From the NCBI GenBank assembly GCA_030526425.1, contig JAUNCT010000001.1, positions 85,963 through 149,962 of the forward strand: DNA of 64,000 bases, written 5' to 3'. Origin of the DNA: Clostridia bacterium. GTDB taxonomy: Bacteria > Bacillota > Clostridia > Christensenellales > CAG-138. The notes under the pieces were generated by a model. The model ran no database searches, was not told the origin of the DNA, and saw only the letters and a program-made list of their open reading frames with translations. Of the stretch, positions 50,446-60,630 are shown piece after piece. Made by a program: the position numbers and the translations under genes. Within the stretch, counting starts at the first letter, position 1. Every line of letters starts with the position of its first letter.

Positions 50446-51078
50446 TCAGAACGGCATTCCTTTCGGGGTGACGATGAGGAGCGTGCCGTTTTCCACGGAG
50501 ATCTCGGCGGTCTCCCCCGTGTATTCGTTGCTGACGCCGAGCGGGAAGGTATTCGTGAGCACGGCGTTTTCGAGCGTGTATTTGAGCCCGCGGATGGTGA
50601 CGCCCTCGGCTCTGTCCGAATGGGCGAAGACCGAAACGAAGCCCGCAGGAAAAGCGCCGAGCGTGAGCTTCCCGTTCGTGAGGGCGGTGATGACGTTGCC
50701 GTTGTCAAAAAGAAATGCGGTGACGCCCTCCTTCGAGAGACCCGCGATCATTTGCAGGTTTGCGATGGAATGTTCGACTCTCCCGCCCATTCCGCAGTAA
50801 AGGCAAAACGTCCGGTAGCCGAGGGCGATTCCTTCCCGGACGGCGGCGTACATATCCGTGATGTCCTTTTCGGGGCACAATTCCACGATGTCCGGATGCT
50901 CCGGACGGTGACCGAGCGTATCGAAATCGCCGATGACGCGGTCTGCGCGGATCCCGGCTGCGGTCAGATAGTTCAGCCCCGCATCCGCGGCGATGACGAA
51001 ATCGCCCGGGGCGGGCACAAAGTCCAGCCCGTGGTTCTCTCCCGCGCCGACGATGTAACAAACGGGTCCTTCGGTCAT
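50446..51078 (-). CDS. thiamine pyrophosphokinase
   Basis: A 210-residue enzyme that converts thiamine to thiamine diphosphate with ATP. Family segments are VIAADAGLNYLTAAGIRADRVIGDFDTLG (substrate loop with Asp residues), CPEKDITDMYAAV and GMGGRVEHSIANLQML-like (GGRVEHSIANLQM). The C-terminal beta domain carries GLKYTLENAVL and GVSNEYTG. AAAGGAGG seven bases upstream fixes the start. It is followed directly by the small remnant gene and preceded by the MGMT-like gene, perhaps as one operon. Confidence 0.92.
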   Translation of the reverse strand: MTEGPVCYIVGAGENHGLDFVPAPGDFVIAADAGLNYLTAAGIRADRVIGDFDTLGHRPEHPDIVELCPEKDITDMYAAVREGIALGYRTFCLYCGMGGRVEHSIANLQMIAGLSKEGVTAFLFDNGNVITALTNGKLTLGAFPAGFVSVFAHSDRAEGVTIRGLKYTLENAVLTNTFPLGVSNEYTGETAEISVENGTLLIVTPKGMPF

Positions 51079-51108
51079 AATTACCTCCTTTGGCGGCAGA
51101 GCGCCGTT

Positions 51109-51420
51109 TCATCCTTCCTCCCAACGGAAGCGCTTCATATCCGCATTGCCGTTGGGCAGGAACTCCACGCCTTCCGCCTCGAGCAAAGCACGCTGTTCGG
51201 TCCAACCGGGGGCTGTCCGTCCCGCGTGGTTTACGACGCGGTGACAGGGAAAGTCGCCGTACAGGGAGGCTCGGCTCAGCACCCTGCCCACGAGGCGTGC
51301 GTTCCGTTCTCTGCCGGTGAGCGCGGCGATCTGCCCGTAGGAAGCAACCTTCCCCTTTGGGATCTCCGCAACGGCGGAAAGGATCTCATAAACCGTGTCA
51401 TCTTCTGCAGTGCGGTGCAT
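51109..51420 (-). CDS. MGMT-family methyltransferase-like protein
   Basis: A 103-residue protein equal to the DNA-binding/active-site domain of O6-alkylguanine-DNA methyltransferase, without the N-terminal domain. VYEILSAVAEIPKGKVASYGQIAALTG and the active loop FPCHRVVNHAGR are visible. The reactive cysteine is kept (PCHR), unlike the alkyltransferase-like proteins that have PWHR, so methyl transfer is possible. GGAGGA precedes the start. tRNA-Leu lies just upstream on the same strand. Confidence 0.9.
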   Translation of the reverse strand: MHRTAEDDTVYEILSAVAEIPKGKVASYGQIAALTGRERNARLVGRVLSRASLYGDFPCHRVVNHAGRTAPGWTEQRALLEAEGVEFLPNGNADMKRFRWEEG

Positions 51421-51437
51421 GCTTTCCTCCGGATACG

Positions 51438-51461
51438 AAAAAAGACCACCTTCCGATGGTC
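51438..51461 (-). terminator. short hairpin after tRNA-Leu
   Basis: On the minus strand AGACCA pairs with TGGTCT across an 8-base loop, followed by T6. It overlaps the leader of the MGMT-like gene. Confidence 0.6.
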
Positions 51462-51469
51462 TCTTGCTT

Positions 51470-51556
51470 TGGTGCCGGTGGTGGGACTCGAACCCACACG
51501 ATGTCGCCATCAACGGATTTTGAGTCCGTCACGTCTGCCAATTCCATCACACCGGC
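51470..51556 (-). tRNA. tRNA-Leu (anticodon CAA)
   Basis: The minus strand reads a class II tRNA. The acceptor arm GCCGGTG (from 51556) pairs with CACCGGC, followed by discriminator A and an encoded CCA. The anticodon stem ACGGA/TCCGT encloses loop CTCAAAA, giving anticodon CAA. A long variable arm (GATG...CATC) and the T-arm GGTTCGAGTCC are present. Confidence 0.95.
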
Positions 51557-51653
51557 GCTTTTGGTATCATACCATACCCCGTGCGGGGATTGCAAGTCCC
51601 AACCCGGGGGCAAACAAGAAAAAGGCAGACGCACCGGCGTCTGCCTTTTCCGG

Positions 51654-54600
51654 TCACTCCCCGGTCTCCGGAGAAACGGGATCCGTCTTCGGTTCCGCAT
51701 CCTTTCCGTAGGTGAGCGTGAGCTGATTGAACGGGATCTCGATGCCGTTTTTGTTGCACAGCAACAGGATCTCGCGGTTGAGGTAATACTCAACGGAAAT
51801 ACGGTCCTTTTCGGCGCACAGGGCGGAAATGCCGAGCAGGATGCTCGAGTCGCCGACCTTTGTGACACCGTCGTAATACGGGATGCCGATGATCATCGGG
51901 TTCTTCTGCGCGATTTCCGGCAGCGCCTTTTTCAGTACATCCTCGGCGGCGAGCAGGTCTTCGCCGAAGCCGATGCACATCCAAGCCCGCGCCTTCGACG
52001 CCTTTTTCGTCATGTTGACGATGGTCGCGATCGAAGAGTTGTTGTAGATCTTGATATCGCCCGTCGGGGATTTGCGCAGGTTTTCGATCTTCGTCGTGCG
52101 CAGACCGATATCCACGACGATGCCGCGGTAGTCGTCGATCGTCACGATGTCACCCACGCGGAAGGAACCCTCGAACACGATGAAGATACCGCTGAGGATA
52201 TCGCCCACGAGCTTTTGCGCGCCGAGACCGACGACGACGGAGATGATACCTGCCGAGGTGATGATGCCGGACGTGCTGAAACCGATGAGCGAGAGCCCGT
52301 AGAACATCGTGAACAGCACGGCACCGTATTTGATCAGGGACAAAACGAGCCGCCCGAACGTCTCAACGCGGGAACCCATGTTGCGGATGATGAACACGAG
52401 GAACTTCGTTGCCACGAACGCCGAGACGGAAATGCACAGCACCATTCCCGTGAACGCCGTGACGGAGAAATAGTTGAAGTTGCGGTCCCAGTCACCGCGG
52501 ATGATGAAGGGGATCATGGAATCCGGTCCGAAGATCCGGTCGCAGAAGATGATGCAGACGAGAAGCAGAGCGACGCAGCAACTCAAAAGGACCTTCAGCA
52601 CGGCGGCGAGCTTTTGGTTCGTCGTCATGGCCGACCAGGAGATCCTGCGGTCCGAGAAACGTGCGGTCGCGGAACGCACGTACTTTGTTTTGCCGTTCGG
52701 CATCGTGACGCGGACCATGCCGTTGTCCTGGCTGCGCGTGAGCCGCCGGTCTACGATCTTCCGGATGAAATCCTCTTCCTCTTCTCCCGAGAAGATGCAC
52801 AGCAACATCAGCACGGCGTAGAACGCCAGGGCGATCGCGGTGATCATGAAGGCGATCGCGTCCCTGCCCCGCATCAGGGTATCGGTCGGCTGCATTACGG
52901 CGACCCAGCGGTCCTCGTTGAAGACCACCGTCATATAGCAGCGACCGCTGTTCGTGCCGATGGTGCCGCGGAAGTTGCCGAGGAAGGCGTTTTCCGGAAT
53001 GCGGAGATCCGCCGCGGGCTTTCCGACCTGCGCGGGGTCGGGAGAATAGATGCAGTTGTGCTCTGCGGTGTTGTCGAAGATCAGGAGGAAGCCGTCCTCT
53101 CCGGCGTTGACGCGACCGAGCAGGGAGTCCGTCGCCGTGGACTGCATGATCAGCGCGAGCGTATTGTCGCTGATGCCGCCTTCCAGCAGGGAACGGTGTT
53201 TTTTGACGGTGTATTGCTCGCCCTTGTACAAAACATACCCGTTCTTTTTGAAGGTTTCGAATTCCTTGGCGGAAACGAAGGTCCCGTGGGAAGATCCCTC
53301 GCCTTCGAGCGTATAGTAATGGAAAGGCGTGCCGATGTACTGGTAGTAGAGACCGACATCGTTGAGACGGGGTTCCTGAACGTAGTCGTCTTTCCGTCCG
53401 AGGATGATATCGAAAAACTCGGAGGATTGATCGAGCGGATCGCGGCTGAGGGTGAAATACCAGCTGTCGTCGGCGGCTGCGATGGTCCTGCCGTGATCGT
53501 CGTAGACGGACAGAAAGTCGAACATGTTGCTTTCGGCGAGCGCCTGCAGCTGCTCCGCGTTCGGGATCGACCGCACGGGGCGTCCGTATTTGTCCGTGAT
53601 GGGTTCGAGATCTTCGCCGATATAGGTGCGGAGGATCTCCGGGTCGTCTGTGTTCAGGGTCTTGATCAGAACGGGATCTTCCTCGAGAATGAAGCGGATG
53701 AGCTTCAGCTTCGACAGGTACTGCGTGCTGTAGCGTTCCATCACGGCCCCGGTGCCCGTGTTGCGGTTTTCAAGCAGCACGTTCATTTGGCGCACTGCGG
53801 TCCGCGCGCGGGTGTTGCCCGTGGAAAACGCGGAAAGCGTCTGCGCGTTCCACGCCACGACGAACACGAGGAGAAGGCTCAGCACGATCGCGGAGGAAAG
53901 CTTCTCGGCGATGCCGAGCTTGATGTAAAAGGTTTTTCCGTTGCGCCGCGTGACGCGGATGTTCCGCGCGGCAATGCTTCCGGTGCGTTTCCTGTGGCGG
54001 TGCCAGGCTTCCCGCAGCGTGCAGACATTGTCATCGTATCCGGTGATGTGCTCGGGATCCAGCGAGAGCAGGATCGCGTACAGCAGGATCAGCGCCGCGC
54101 AGACCGCAAAGGCGACCGAGGTGAACAGGATCACCGTGCGGTTTTCGGCGAATACCGTTTTCGCGGGGCAGGCGACCGTGACCGCAAGTTCTCCGTAAAA
54201 GTCGGTGTTGTATGCGCGGGTCATGCAACGGTACTCCGCTCCTGCAATGATCTGCTCACCGGAGAAGCCGTCTTCGAGAAGCTTCGGGGAAAGCCCCGTC
54301 GATTCGAACGGCACACCCGCAAGGGACGGATCGGATCCGAACCACAGGATATCCCCGGTGCCGGCATCCGTGACGATGAGGAACCCGTCATCGCCGACCA
54401 CGATGCCGCTGAGGATCTTGGAGATATCGCTCAGGGCGGACAGCTGGTCGTTCAGTATGGAGATCGACATGGTATAGACGAGGGTGGAGTCGTTGCCGAA
54501 CGGACAGCTGTAGAAGTACGAAGGTTCTTTGGACCCCGGCGGGCATGTGGCGACGGCGTCGTAGACCTCCGTGCGGTCGCCGTTTGCGAGTGTGATGGTG

Positions 54601-55118
54601 CGGAGCGTACCGCGGTAGCTCACCCCGGTATCATCGCTGTTGCGCATCAGAAGAGCGAGCTCGTTCTCGGTGAGCGAAGCGCCGAGATCGGTCCCGATCA
54701 GCGCGGGATCGGATGCGAGGGTGATGCGCCCCTTTTTGTCTGCGATGAACAGGTCGCCGCCCTCGCCGAGCACACGGGAAAGCGAGCGCATCACTTCGGT
54801 GCGCTCTTCCGCAGTGCCTTTCAGCCGCTGGTTGTAGGCATCGCTCCGGAGCAGCATGGTCATGTCCTCGAGAACGGCCTGATTGTCGGTGTGATAACGC
54901 CCGCACAGATCGTATACCTGCTCGGCGTTTGACTCCATCAGGGCAACGACGGAGTCCAAGGCTCCGGTCGCCGTTTCGGCGACGCGGTTTTCGGAATGGG
55001 TCTGTTGCAAACGGCAGATCGCGCCGATAACGGCAAGCGCGCCGAAGAACACCACGAGGACGGTCACCGCGAGGCGCAGAAACAGCGGATGTTGAAACGG
55101 TTTTCGGGTTTTTTCCAT
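51654..55118 (-). CDS. giant MscS-type mechanosensitive channel with two extracytoplasmic dCache-like sensor modules
   Basis: A 1154-residue protein. Approximate order: TM1 (12-35), extracytoplasmic sensor 1 (36-326), TM2 (327-352), a cytoplasmic beta segment with RRNGKTFYIKLG, TM3 (407-428), sensor 2 (429-750), TM4 (752-776), a second beta segment with MPNGKTKYVR, TM5-7 (about 835-949), the MscS pore helix GLGAQKLVGDILSGIF (~952-982), then the MscS beta and C-terminal domains (FRVGDIVTIDDYRGIVVDIG, IYNNSSIATIVNMTK). Each sensor has a GDDGFL- or GEDGFL-type PAS fold followed by a DP...G.P segment, as in double-Cache domains. The TM-sensor-TM-beta unit is thus duplicated. The start at 55118 follows AAAGGGA. 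Probably a channel gated or tuned by an external ligand (inference). Confidence 0.85.
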   Translation of the reverse strand: MEKTRKPFQHPLFLRLAVTVLVVFFGALAVIGAICRLQQTHSENRVAETATGALDSVVALMESNAEQVYDLCGRYHTDNQAVLEDMTMLLRSDAYNQRLKGTAEERTEVMRSLSRVLGEGGDLFIADKKGRITLASDPALIGTDLGASLTENELALLMRNSDDTGVSYRGTLRTITLANGDRTEVYDAVATCPPGSKEPSYFYSCPFGNDSTLVYTMSISILNDQLSALSDISKILSGIVVGDDGFLIVTDAGTGDILWFGSDPSLAGVPFESTGLSPKLLEDGFSGEQIIAGAEYRCMTRAYNTDFYGELAVTVACPAKTVFAENRTVILFTSVAFAVCAALILLYAILLSLDPEHITGYDDNVCTLREAWHRHRKRTGSIAARNIRVTRRNGKTFYIKLGIAEKLSSAIVLSLLLVFVVAWNAQTLSAFSTGNTRARTAVRQMNVLLENRNTGTGAVMERYSTQYLSKLKLIRFILEEDPVLIKTLNTDDPEILRTYIGEDLEPITDKYGRPVRSIPNAEQLQALAESNMFDFLSVYDDHGRTIAAADDSWYFTLSRDPLDQSSEFFDIILGRKDDYVQEPRLNDVGLYYQYIGTPFHYYTLEGEGSSHGTFVSAKEFETFKKNGYVLYKGEQYTVKKHRSLLEGGISDNTLALIMQSTATDSLLGRVNAGEDGFLLIFDNTAEHNCIYSPDPAQVGKPAADLRIPENAFLGNFRGTIGTNSGRCYMTVVFNEDRWVAVMQPTDTLMRGRDAIAFMITAIALAFYAVLMLLCIFSGEEEEDFIRKIVDRRLTRSQDNGMVRVTMPNGKTKYVRSATARFSDRRISWSAMTTNQKLAAVLKVLLSCCVALLLVCIIFCDRIFGPDSMIPFIIRGDWDRNFNYFSVTAFTGMVLCISVSAFVATKFLVFIIRNMGSRVETFGRLVLSLIKYGAVLFTMFYGLSLIGFSTSGIITSAGIISVVVGLGAQKLVGDILSGIFIVFEGSFRVGDIVTIDDYRGIVVDIGLRTTKIENLRKSPTGDIKIYNNSSIATIVNMTKKASKARAWMCIGFGEDLLAAEDVLKKALPEIAQKNPMIIGIPYYDGVTKVGDSSILLGISALCAEKDRISVEYYLNREILLLCNKNGIEIPFNQLTLTYGKDAEPKTDPVSPETGE

Positions 55119-55299
55119 GAAGTTCCCTTTCCGGTATTTCGGTCGGTTTCCGCAGTCGTCCGGCTTGCGGAAACTGCGCATAATCGGTTTTTATTTTCAG
55201 TATATACGCGCCAAAAGCACAACAAGCGGACGCTTGCAAAAAAGTCCCCGCTTGCGATAATCTAAAAGTACCGCCGGAAGCCCGGCGGAGGAGGTATGG

Positions 55300-55683
55300 A
55301 TGAAAATCGAACATGTCGCACTGTATGTGAACGATTTGGAAGTCGCGAAGGTCTTTTTCGAGACTTACTTCGGCGGCGTTCCCGGCGCGGAGTATCACAA
55401 CAAAACGACGGGGTTCCGCTCGTACTTTCTCTCTTTTTCGGACGGCGCGCGGCTGGAGATCATGCAAAAGCCGGGCGTGGAACAGCGGGAAGCTGAGCCC
55501 GAGCATACTGGGTTCGCGCACATCGCCTTCTCTCTCGGCAGCAAAGAGGCGGTGGACATGCTGACCGAACGGTTGAAAAACGACGGGTATCGGGTGCTCG
55601 GCGGACCGCGCACGACGGGCGACGGATATTACGAAAGCTGCATCGCGGGTCCGGAGGGACACCGCATCGAAATCACGGAATGA
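55300..55683 (+). CDS. VOC superfamily (glyoxalase-like) protein
   Basis: A 127-residue protein. It begins KIEHVALYVNDLEVAKVFFETYFGG and has the paired beta-alpha-beta-beta-beta modules of the vicinal-oxygen-chelate fold (HTGFAHIAFSLGSKEAVD, YYESCIAGPEGHRIEI). Possible metal ligands are His5 and the final Glu. The family includes glyoxalase, dioxygenases and antibiotic-binding proteins; no specific activity can be assigned. GGAGGAGG lies upstream. The histidine phosphatase follows at 36 bases. Confidence 0.88.
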   Translation: MKIEHVALYVNDLEVAKVFFETYFGGVPGAEYHNKTTGFRSYFLSFSDGARLEIMQKPGVEQREAEPEHTGFAHIAFSLGSKEAVDMLTERLKNDGYRVLGGPRTTGDGYYESCIAGPEGHRIEITE

Positions 55684-55719
55684 GTGCGGAAGGGCTCCGC
55701 GCTTCAGAGAAAGGAAACT

Positions 55720-56271
55720 ATGAAGAAGGTCTATTTTATTCGCCACGGCGAGAGCCAATGGAACGTTGAGGACAAGATCTGCGGCAGAACGGACTCGCCA
55801 TTGACCGAACGGGGGCGCATGCAGGCACTGGAAACGGGACGGATGCTGCTCGAAAGCGGGATTTGCGCAGACGCCATCCTCTATTCGCCCTTGTCCCGCG
55901 CAAAGGACACCGCACTCGCCATCGCCGCCGTGACGGGGCTGCCCGCAACCGAAGAGCCGTTGCTCATGGAGCAGGCGTTCGGTCGCTGGGAAGGGACCTC
56001 GCCGCGGAACTCCGCCGCGTTCCGCGAGGCAAAAAAAGGCTTTGCAACGAATTTCGGGGACGGAGAATCGATGCTCCGGCTCGGACAGCGCATCTACAAC
56101 CTCCTCGACCGTCTGGCGGAAGACGACAGGACCTACGTGCTTGTTGCGCACAACGGCATCGCACGGGTCGTCAAATCGTATTTTTCGGACATGACGAACG
56201 AAGAGTTTGCCGATTACGGCGTCAAGAACTGCAGCGTGACGGAGTTTGTGTTTCCGGAACGGGCGGAGTAA
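55720..56271 (+). CDS. histidine phosphatase family protein (phosphoglycerate mutase-like)
   Basis: A 183-residue phosphatase. The catalytic RHG motif is VYFIRHGESQWNVEDKICG near the start, SPLTERGRMQALETGR follows, and the second histidine is in VLVAHNGIARVVK. EQAFGRWEG contains the usual acidic residue. The family dephosphorylates small phospho-metabolites. AAAGGA precedes the start at 55720. It sits in a run of small + strand genes (VOC, this, cupin, metallophosphoesterase) that may be one operon. Confidence 0.92.
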   Translation: MKKVYFIRHGESQWNVEDKICGRTDSPLTERGRMQALETGRMLLESGICADAILYSPLSRAKDTALAIAAVTGLPATEEPLLMEQAFGRWEGTSPRNSAAFREAKKGFATNFGDGESMLRLGQRIYNLLDRLAEDDRTYVLVAHNGIARVVKSYFSDMTNEEFADYGVKNCSVTEFVFPERAE

Positions 56272-56338
56272 TGCGTTTCTTGAACCGTGCGGCGGTTTCG
56301 GATATACTGAGAACATCAAATTCCGGAGGAAAATCATC

Positions 56339-56665
56339 ATGAAAATCGATTTCGACCATATGGAGCGTTCGGCAGTTTACGGCCTCAAAGGCGGCGAAGG
56401 CACGATGCTCACCCGCAACATGGAGACCGAAGAGGTGAAGATCGCGGACAACGTGCTCGAGCCCGGTGCCTCCATCGGTTATCATTGCCACGAAAGCGGC
56501 TGGGAGGCCATGTACTTCATGGAAGGCACCTTCCTTGTGAATTACGACGGCGAGGAAACGGTCTATGAGGCGGGCATGGCGCACCTGTGCCCGAACGGAC
56601 ACAGCCATTCCTGCAAGAACATCGGCGAAACGCCTGCCCGCTTCCTGGCGGTCATCCAAAAGTAA
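56339..56665 (+). CDS. small cupin-domain protein
   Basis: A 108-residue single cupin. Motif 1 reads GASIGYHCHESGWEAMYFMEG (His, His and Glu as metal ligands) and motif 2 reads CPNGHSHSCKNIG (His). Such proteins range from isomerases to sugar-binding or quorum-related proteins; the role is unknown. GGAGGAAAA precedes the start at 56339. Confidence 0.9.
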   Translation: MKIDFDHMERSAVYGLKGGEGTMLTRNMETEEVKIADNVLEPGASIGYHCHESGWEAMYFMEGTFLVNYDGEETVYEAGMAHLCPNGHSHSCKNIGETPARFLAVIQK

Positions 56666-56672
56666 GCCGAAG

Positions 56673-57578
56673 ATGCCGAAAAAAAGCATTCTGCGGGCGG
56701 CGCTTCTCCTGATCGGGTTGTGCGCCGTCGTTTCCTTTGCGGAAGGACCGGATGCCGCGGAAGGTGCCCGCCGGCCCTTCACGTTTCTGTGGATGTCGGA
56801 TACGCAAAAACTTTCGAGCCACATGGGCGAGTACGAACAGGTGGGCGCATGGGTCCTCGGGGAACTCGGGCCGCGGAACGTCGTTTGTTTTCTGCATACG
56901 GGCGACATCGTCGGAGTATACAAAAACGGCATGCAGTGGGAGCGTGCGCACGCGGCGCTCGACCCCATCGTCCAACGTCTCCCCTCTCTCGTCATCCCCG
57001 GAAACCATGACATCCTTTCAAAGTGGCGCGATTACGATCCGTTCCGGAAGAACTGGTACGGAGAGGAAGCGATGGCGGCGCTCGCGACCGATGAAACGAG
57101 TTACGAATGCGGCAGGGGGCGTTACATGCTCCAAACCTTCGGCGGGATCGACTTTCTGTTCGTGGGTATGGGCTACGATACCACGCCCGAGGCGATGGCT
57201 TGGGTGGAGGAGGTCCTCGGCAAGTACCCGGACAGGATCGCCGTGCTGATGTTCCACGATTACCTGCACGGCAACGGAAGGATCTTCCGTCGTTCCCAAG
57301 AACAGTTCGACCGCATGATCGCACCGTATGAAAACGTGCGGCTCGTGCTTTCGGGACACCACGCCGGCTCCTTTATCCGCAGGGACGATTTCCCGTCCGG
57401 CAGATTCACGCAATCGATCCTGATGAACATGCAGGACAATTCCACCCGCCGCGGCACCGTGCAGTTCCTCACGATCGATCCCGAGGCGTCGACCCTGTCC
57501 GTCTATGCGTGGAGTCCGATCTTTTGGAAAAAGCCCGCGTTCGAGCAGGTCATTCCGATCGATCTCGAACTCCGGTAA
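56673..57578 (+). CDS. secreted calcineurin-like metallophosphoesterase
   Basis: A 301-residue phosphoesterase with a signal peptide (residues 1-23, cleavage after SFA). Metal-binding motifs of the fold appear in order: LWMSDTQ (Asp), LHTGDIVG (GD), VIPGNHDI (GNHD), MFHDYLHG (His) and LSGHHAGS (GHH). It may hydrolyse nucleotides, sugar phosphates or phosphodiesters outside the cell. It starts 8 bases after the cupin stop with only a weak ribosome site (CCGAAG), so translation may be coupled. Confidence 0.88.
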   Translation: MPKKSILRAALLLIGLCAVVSFAEGPDAAEGARRPFTFLWMSDTQKLSSHMGEYEQVGAWVLGELGPRNVVCFLHTGDIVGVYKNGMQWERAHAALDPIVQRLPSLVIPGNHDILSKWRDYDPFRKNWYGEEAMAALATDETSYECGRGRYMLQTFGGIDFLFVGMGYDTTPEAMAWVEEVLGKYPDRIAVLMFHDYLHGNGRIFRRSQEQFDRMIAPYENVRLVLSGHHAGSFIRRDDFPSGRFTQSILMNMQDNSTRRGTVQFLTIDPEASTLSVYAWSPIFWKKPAFEQVIPIDLELR

Positions 57579-57579
57579 C

Positions 57580-57609
57580 AAAAAAGAACCCGGCAACGGG
57601 TTCTTTTTT
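57580..57609. terminator. bidirectional terminator
   Basis: 13-bp stem of AAAAAAGAACCCG and its complement around a four-base loop, with A and T runs. It separates the metallophosphoesterase from the broken small gene on the minus strand. Confidence 0.9.
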
Positions 57610-57618
57610 CTGTTGCGG

Positions 57619-57982
57619 TCATTCCGGAGAGGCGTTCCGTGCGGTATCGATGAGCTCCGAAAGGAGATCGCACATTTCCGTCAGCCTGAGGAACCGTGTA
57701 CGGGTGGCGCTGCCGGGCTTCGCATGGGAGAGCCCCGTAAGGCTTTTTGCTCGGATGGAACCGATCTGTTCGGCGGCGCAACGGAGTTCTTCTGCGCCGG
57801 CGGTGACCTCTTCCCCGTCCATCAGCGCTTTGGCAAAGCGCGTTCAGCCGGTTCGTGTTCAGAGACAACTGCGGTGAACCGACTTTCAATTTCGGGCGGA
57901 TGCTTTCGCAGCTTGCGATCGCACCGGTGAGGGTCTTTCGTATTTCGGACCGTTGCCCGGGTGAAAAATTCGGTGTGCACAT
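57619..57982 (-). pseudogene. conserved small protein gene broken by a one-base frameshift
   Basis: From an ATG at 57982 one frame reads MCTPNFSPGQRSEIRKTL, TGAIASCESIRPKLKVG and SPQLSLNTNRLNAL. The adjacent frame continues AKALMDGEEVTAGAEELR, CAAEQIGSIRAKSL and FLRLTEMCDLLSELIDTAR to a stop at 57619. Deleting one base in the AAA/TTT run at 57835-57837 fuses them into a smooth 120-residue helical protein. It follows the acetyltransferase by 7 bases, so it belongs to the rluA-GNAT operon. It may be a true pseudogene or a sequencing indel. I recall similar small clostridial proteins but know no function. Confidence 0.65.
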
Positions 57983-57989
57983 CCCGGTG

Positions 57990-58508
57990 TTACGGCAGAA
58001 TGATCTTCTGCATCGTCGTGCTGTCGTACCAACGGCCGAACTTGAAGCCGATGTCGGGTACCGTGCCGCAGTGCGTATACCCCATCTTTTCGTGGAAATA
58101 CACGCTCGCATTCGTCAGGTACGGGTCCTCGGGGTCGCGGGTCGTTCCGATCACCGCAACGAGGTTGCGGATGCCTTTCGCCTTCAGTTCCTTTTCCAGC
58201 GATTCATACAGCATGCGTCCGTATCCGGCGCCGTGTGCATCGCGGCGGACATAGATGCTCGTTTCCACGCTGCGCTCATATGCTTTGCGCGGGCGGTAAC
58301 TGTGGACATAGCAATAGCCTGCGGGTTCCCCCGCATCGTCTTCGACGACGAGATAGGGCCAATCCTTCAGCGTCGTTTCGATGCGGTCGCGGAATTCGGT
58401 GACCGAGGGAACATCGTATTCGAAGGTGATGGCGGTATGCACCACGTACGGCGCATAGATCGCCAAGAGCTTTCCGGCATCCGCCGGAGTCGCATAACGG
58501 ATATTCAT
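57990..58508 (-). CDS. GNAT N-acetyltransferase (phosphinothricin acetyltransferase-like)
   Basis: A 172-residue acetyltransferase. The acetyl-CoA binding segment is VETSIYVRRDAHGAGYGRMLYESL (motif A). IYAPYVVHTAITFEYDVPS near the start and NASVYFHEKMGYTHCGTVPDIGFKFGRW near the end are typical of the PAT/bar subgroup that acetylates phosphinothricin, methionine sulfone or similar amines. I start at 58508 because GGAG lies 9 bases upstream, overlapping the rluA stop; starts at 58517 or 58523 are possible. Confidence 0.9.
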   Translation of the reverse strand: MNIRYATPADAGKLLAIYAPYVVHTAITFEYDVPSVTEFRDRIETTLKDWPYLVVEDDAGEPAGYCYVHSYRPRKAYERSVETSIYVRRDAHGAGYGRMLYESLEKELKAKGIRNLVAVIGTTRDPEDPYLTNASVYFHEKMGYTHCGTVPDIGFKFGRWYDSTTMQKIILP

Positions 58509-58509
58509 A

Positions 58510-59184
58510 TCATTCATCTCCATCGGGGTTCATGCAAAACAGCGTCCAAGGCGCGGTTTCGGGCGGACGGACGGAAACGGTCAGCGGCGTTCCCGCCGTG
58601 GGGTGCGGTAAGGTCATGGCGGTGCAGAAGAGACCGAGCGGACAATCCTTGACGCGGCTGCCGTACTTCCGGTCGCCGAGCAAAGGGTGCTTGCGCGAGG
58701 CGAACTGCACGCGGATCTGGTGGCTGCGCCCCGTCAGCGGATGGACGGCGCACAGGGAGAACGGGTTGCCGTTTTCGGACGCGGTCGCGAGGACTTCATA
58801 GGTCAGCACCGCCTCCTTCACGCCTTTCCGCGCGTTCGCGACGGGATAGGTGCGGTTGCTGCGGACATCGTGGAACAAAAGGTCCCGCAGTTCGCCTTCG
58901 GGCGCGGGGGTTCCGGCGACGGCGGCAAGATAGGTTTTCCGTACGGAGCCCCCGGTAAACGACCTTGTCAAAGCGGTCGCCGCGGCTTTCGTTTTCGCAA
59001 TGAGCAGCGCGCCGCCCACGTTTCTGTCGAGGCGGTGCACACAGTACAGGGTTTTCTCCCCTGTTTGCTCCCGCAGCAACGGGACGATCCCGCCGGGAAT
59101 GTCTTCGGACAAAAGCCCGATGGGTTTTTCGACGGCGAGCAATGCGCGGTCTTCGTAAAGGATGCGGATCGGTGTGGTTTCCAT
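58510..59184 (-). CDS. RluA family pseudouridine synthase
   Basis: A 224-residue enzyme that isomerises uridine in rRNA or tRNA. The catalytic aspartate is in YCVHRLDRNVGGALLIAKT. Family segments LLAVEKPIGLLSE and HPLTGRSHQIRVQFASRKHPLLGD complete the fold. It lacks an N-terminal S4 domain. It begins the rluA-GNAT-small protein operon and has only a modest ribosome site. Confidence 0.93.
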   Translation of the reverse strand: METTPIRILYEDRALLAVEKPIGLLSEDIPGGIVPLLREQTGEKTLYCVHRLDRNVGGALLIAKTKAAATALTRSFTGGSVRKTYLAAVAGTPAPEGELRDLLFHDVRSNRTYPVANARKGVKEAVLTYEVLATASENGNPFSLCAVHPLTGRSHQIRVQFASRKHPLLGDRKYGSRVKDCPLGLFCTAMTLPHPTAGTPLTVSVRPPETAPWTLFCMNPDGDE

Positions 59185-59206
59185 ACTGATACCCGTGGAA
59201 CGGAAA

Positions 59207-59233
59207 GCGCCCCGTCCGGGAAGGACGGGGCGC
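59207..59233 (-). terminator. terminator of asnS
   Basis: 11-bp stem (59207-59217 with 59223-59233) followed on the minus strand by TTTCC, between asnS and rluA. Confidence 0.75.
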
Positions 59234-59253
59234 TTCGGCTTCCGCCGTTGTCG

Positions 59254-60630
<1,377 letters not shown>

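Noticed and set aside
51357..54932. 1191-codon plus-strand open frame
   Set aside because: Runs antisense through tRNA-Leu and the MscS gene; composition (D, R, H, V rich) is typical of a reverse-complement frame.
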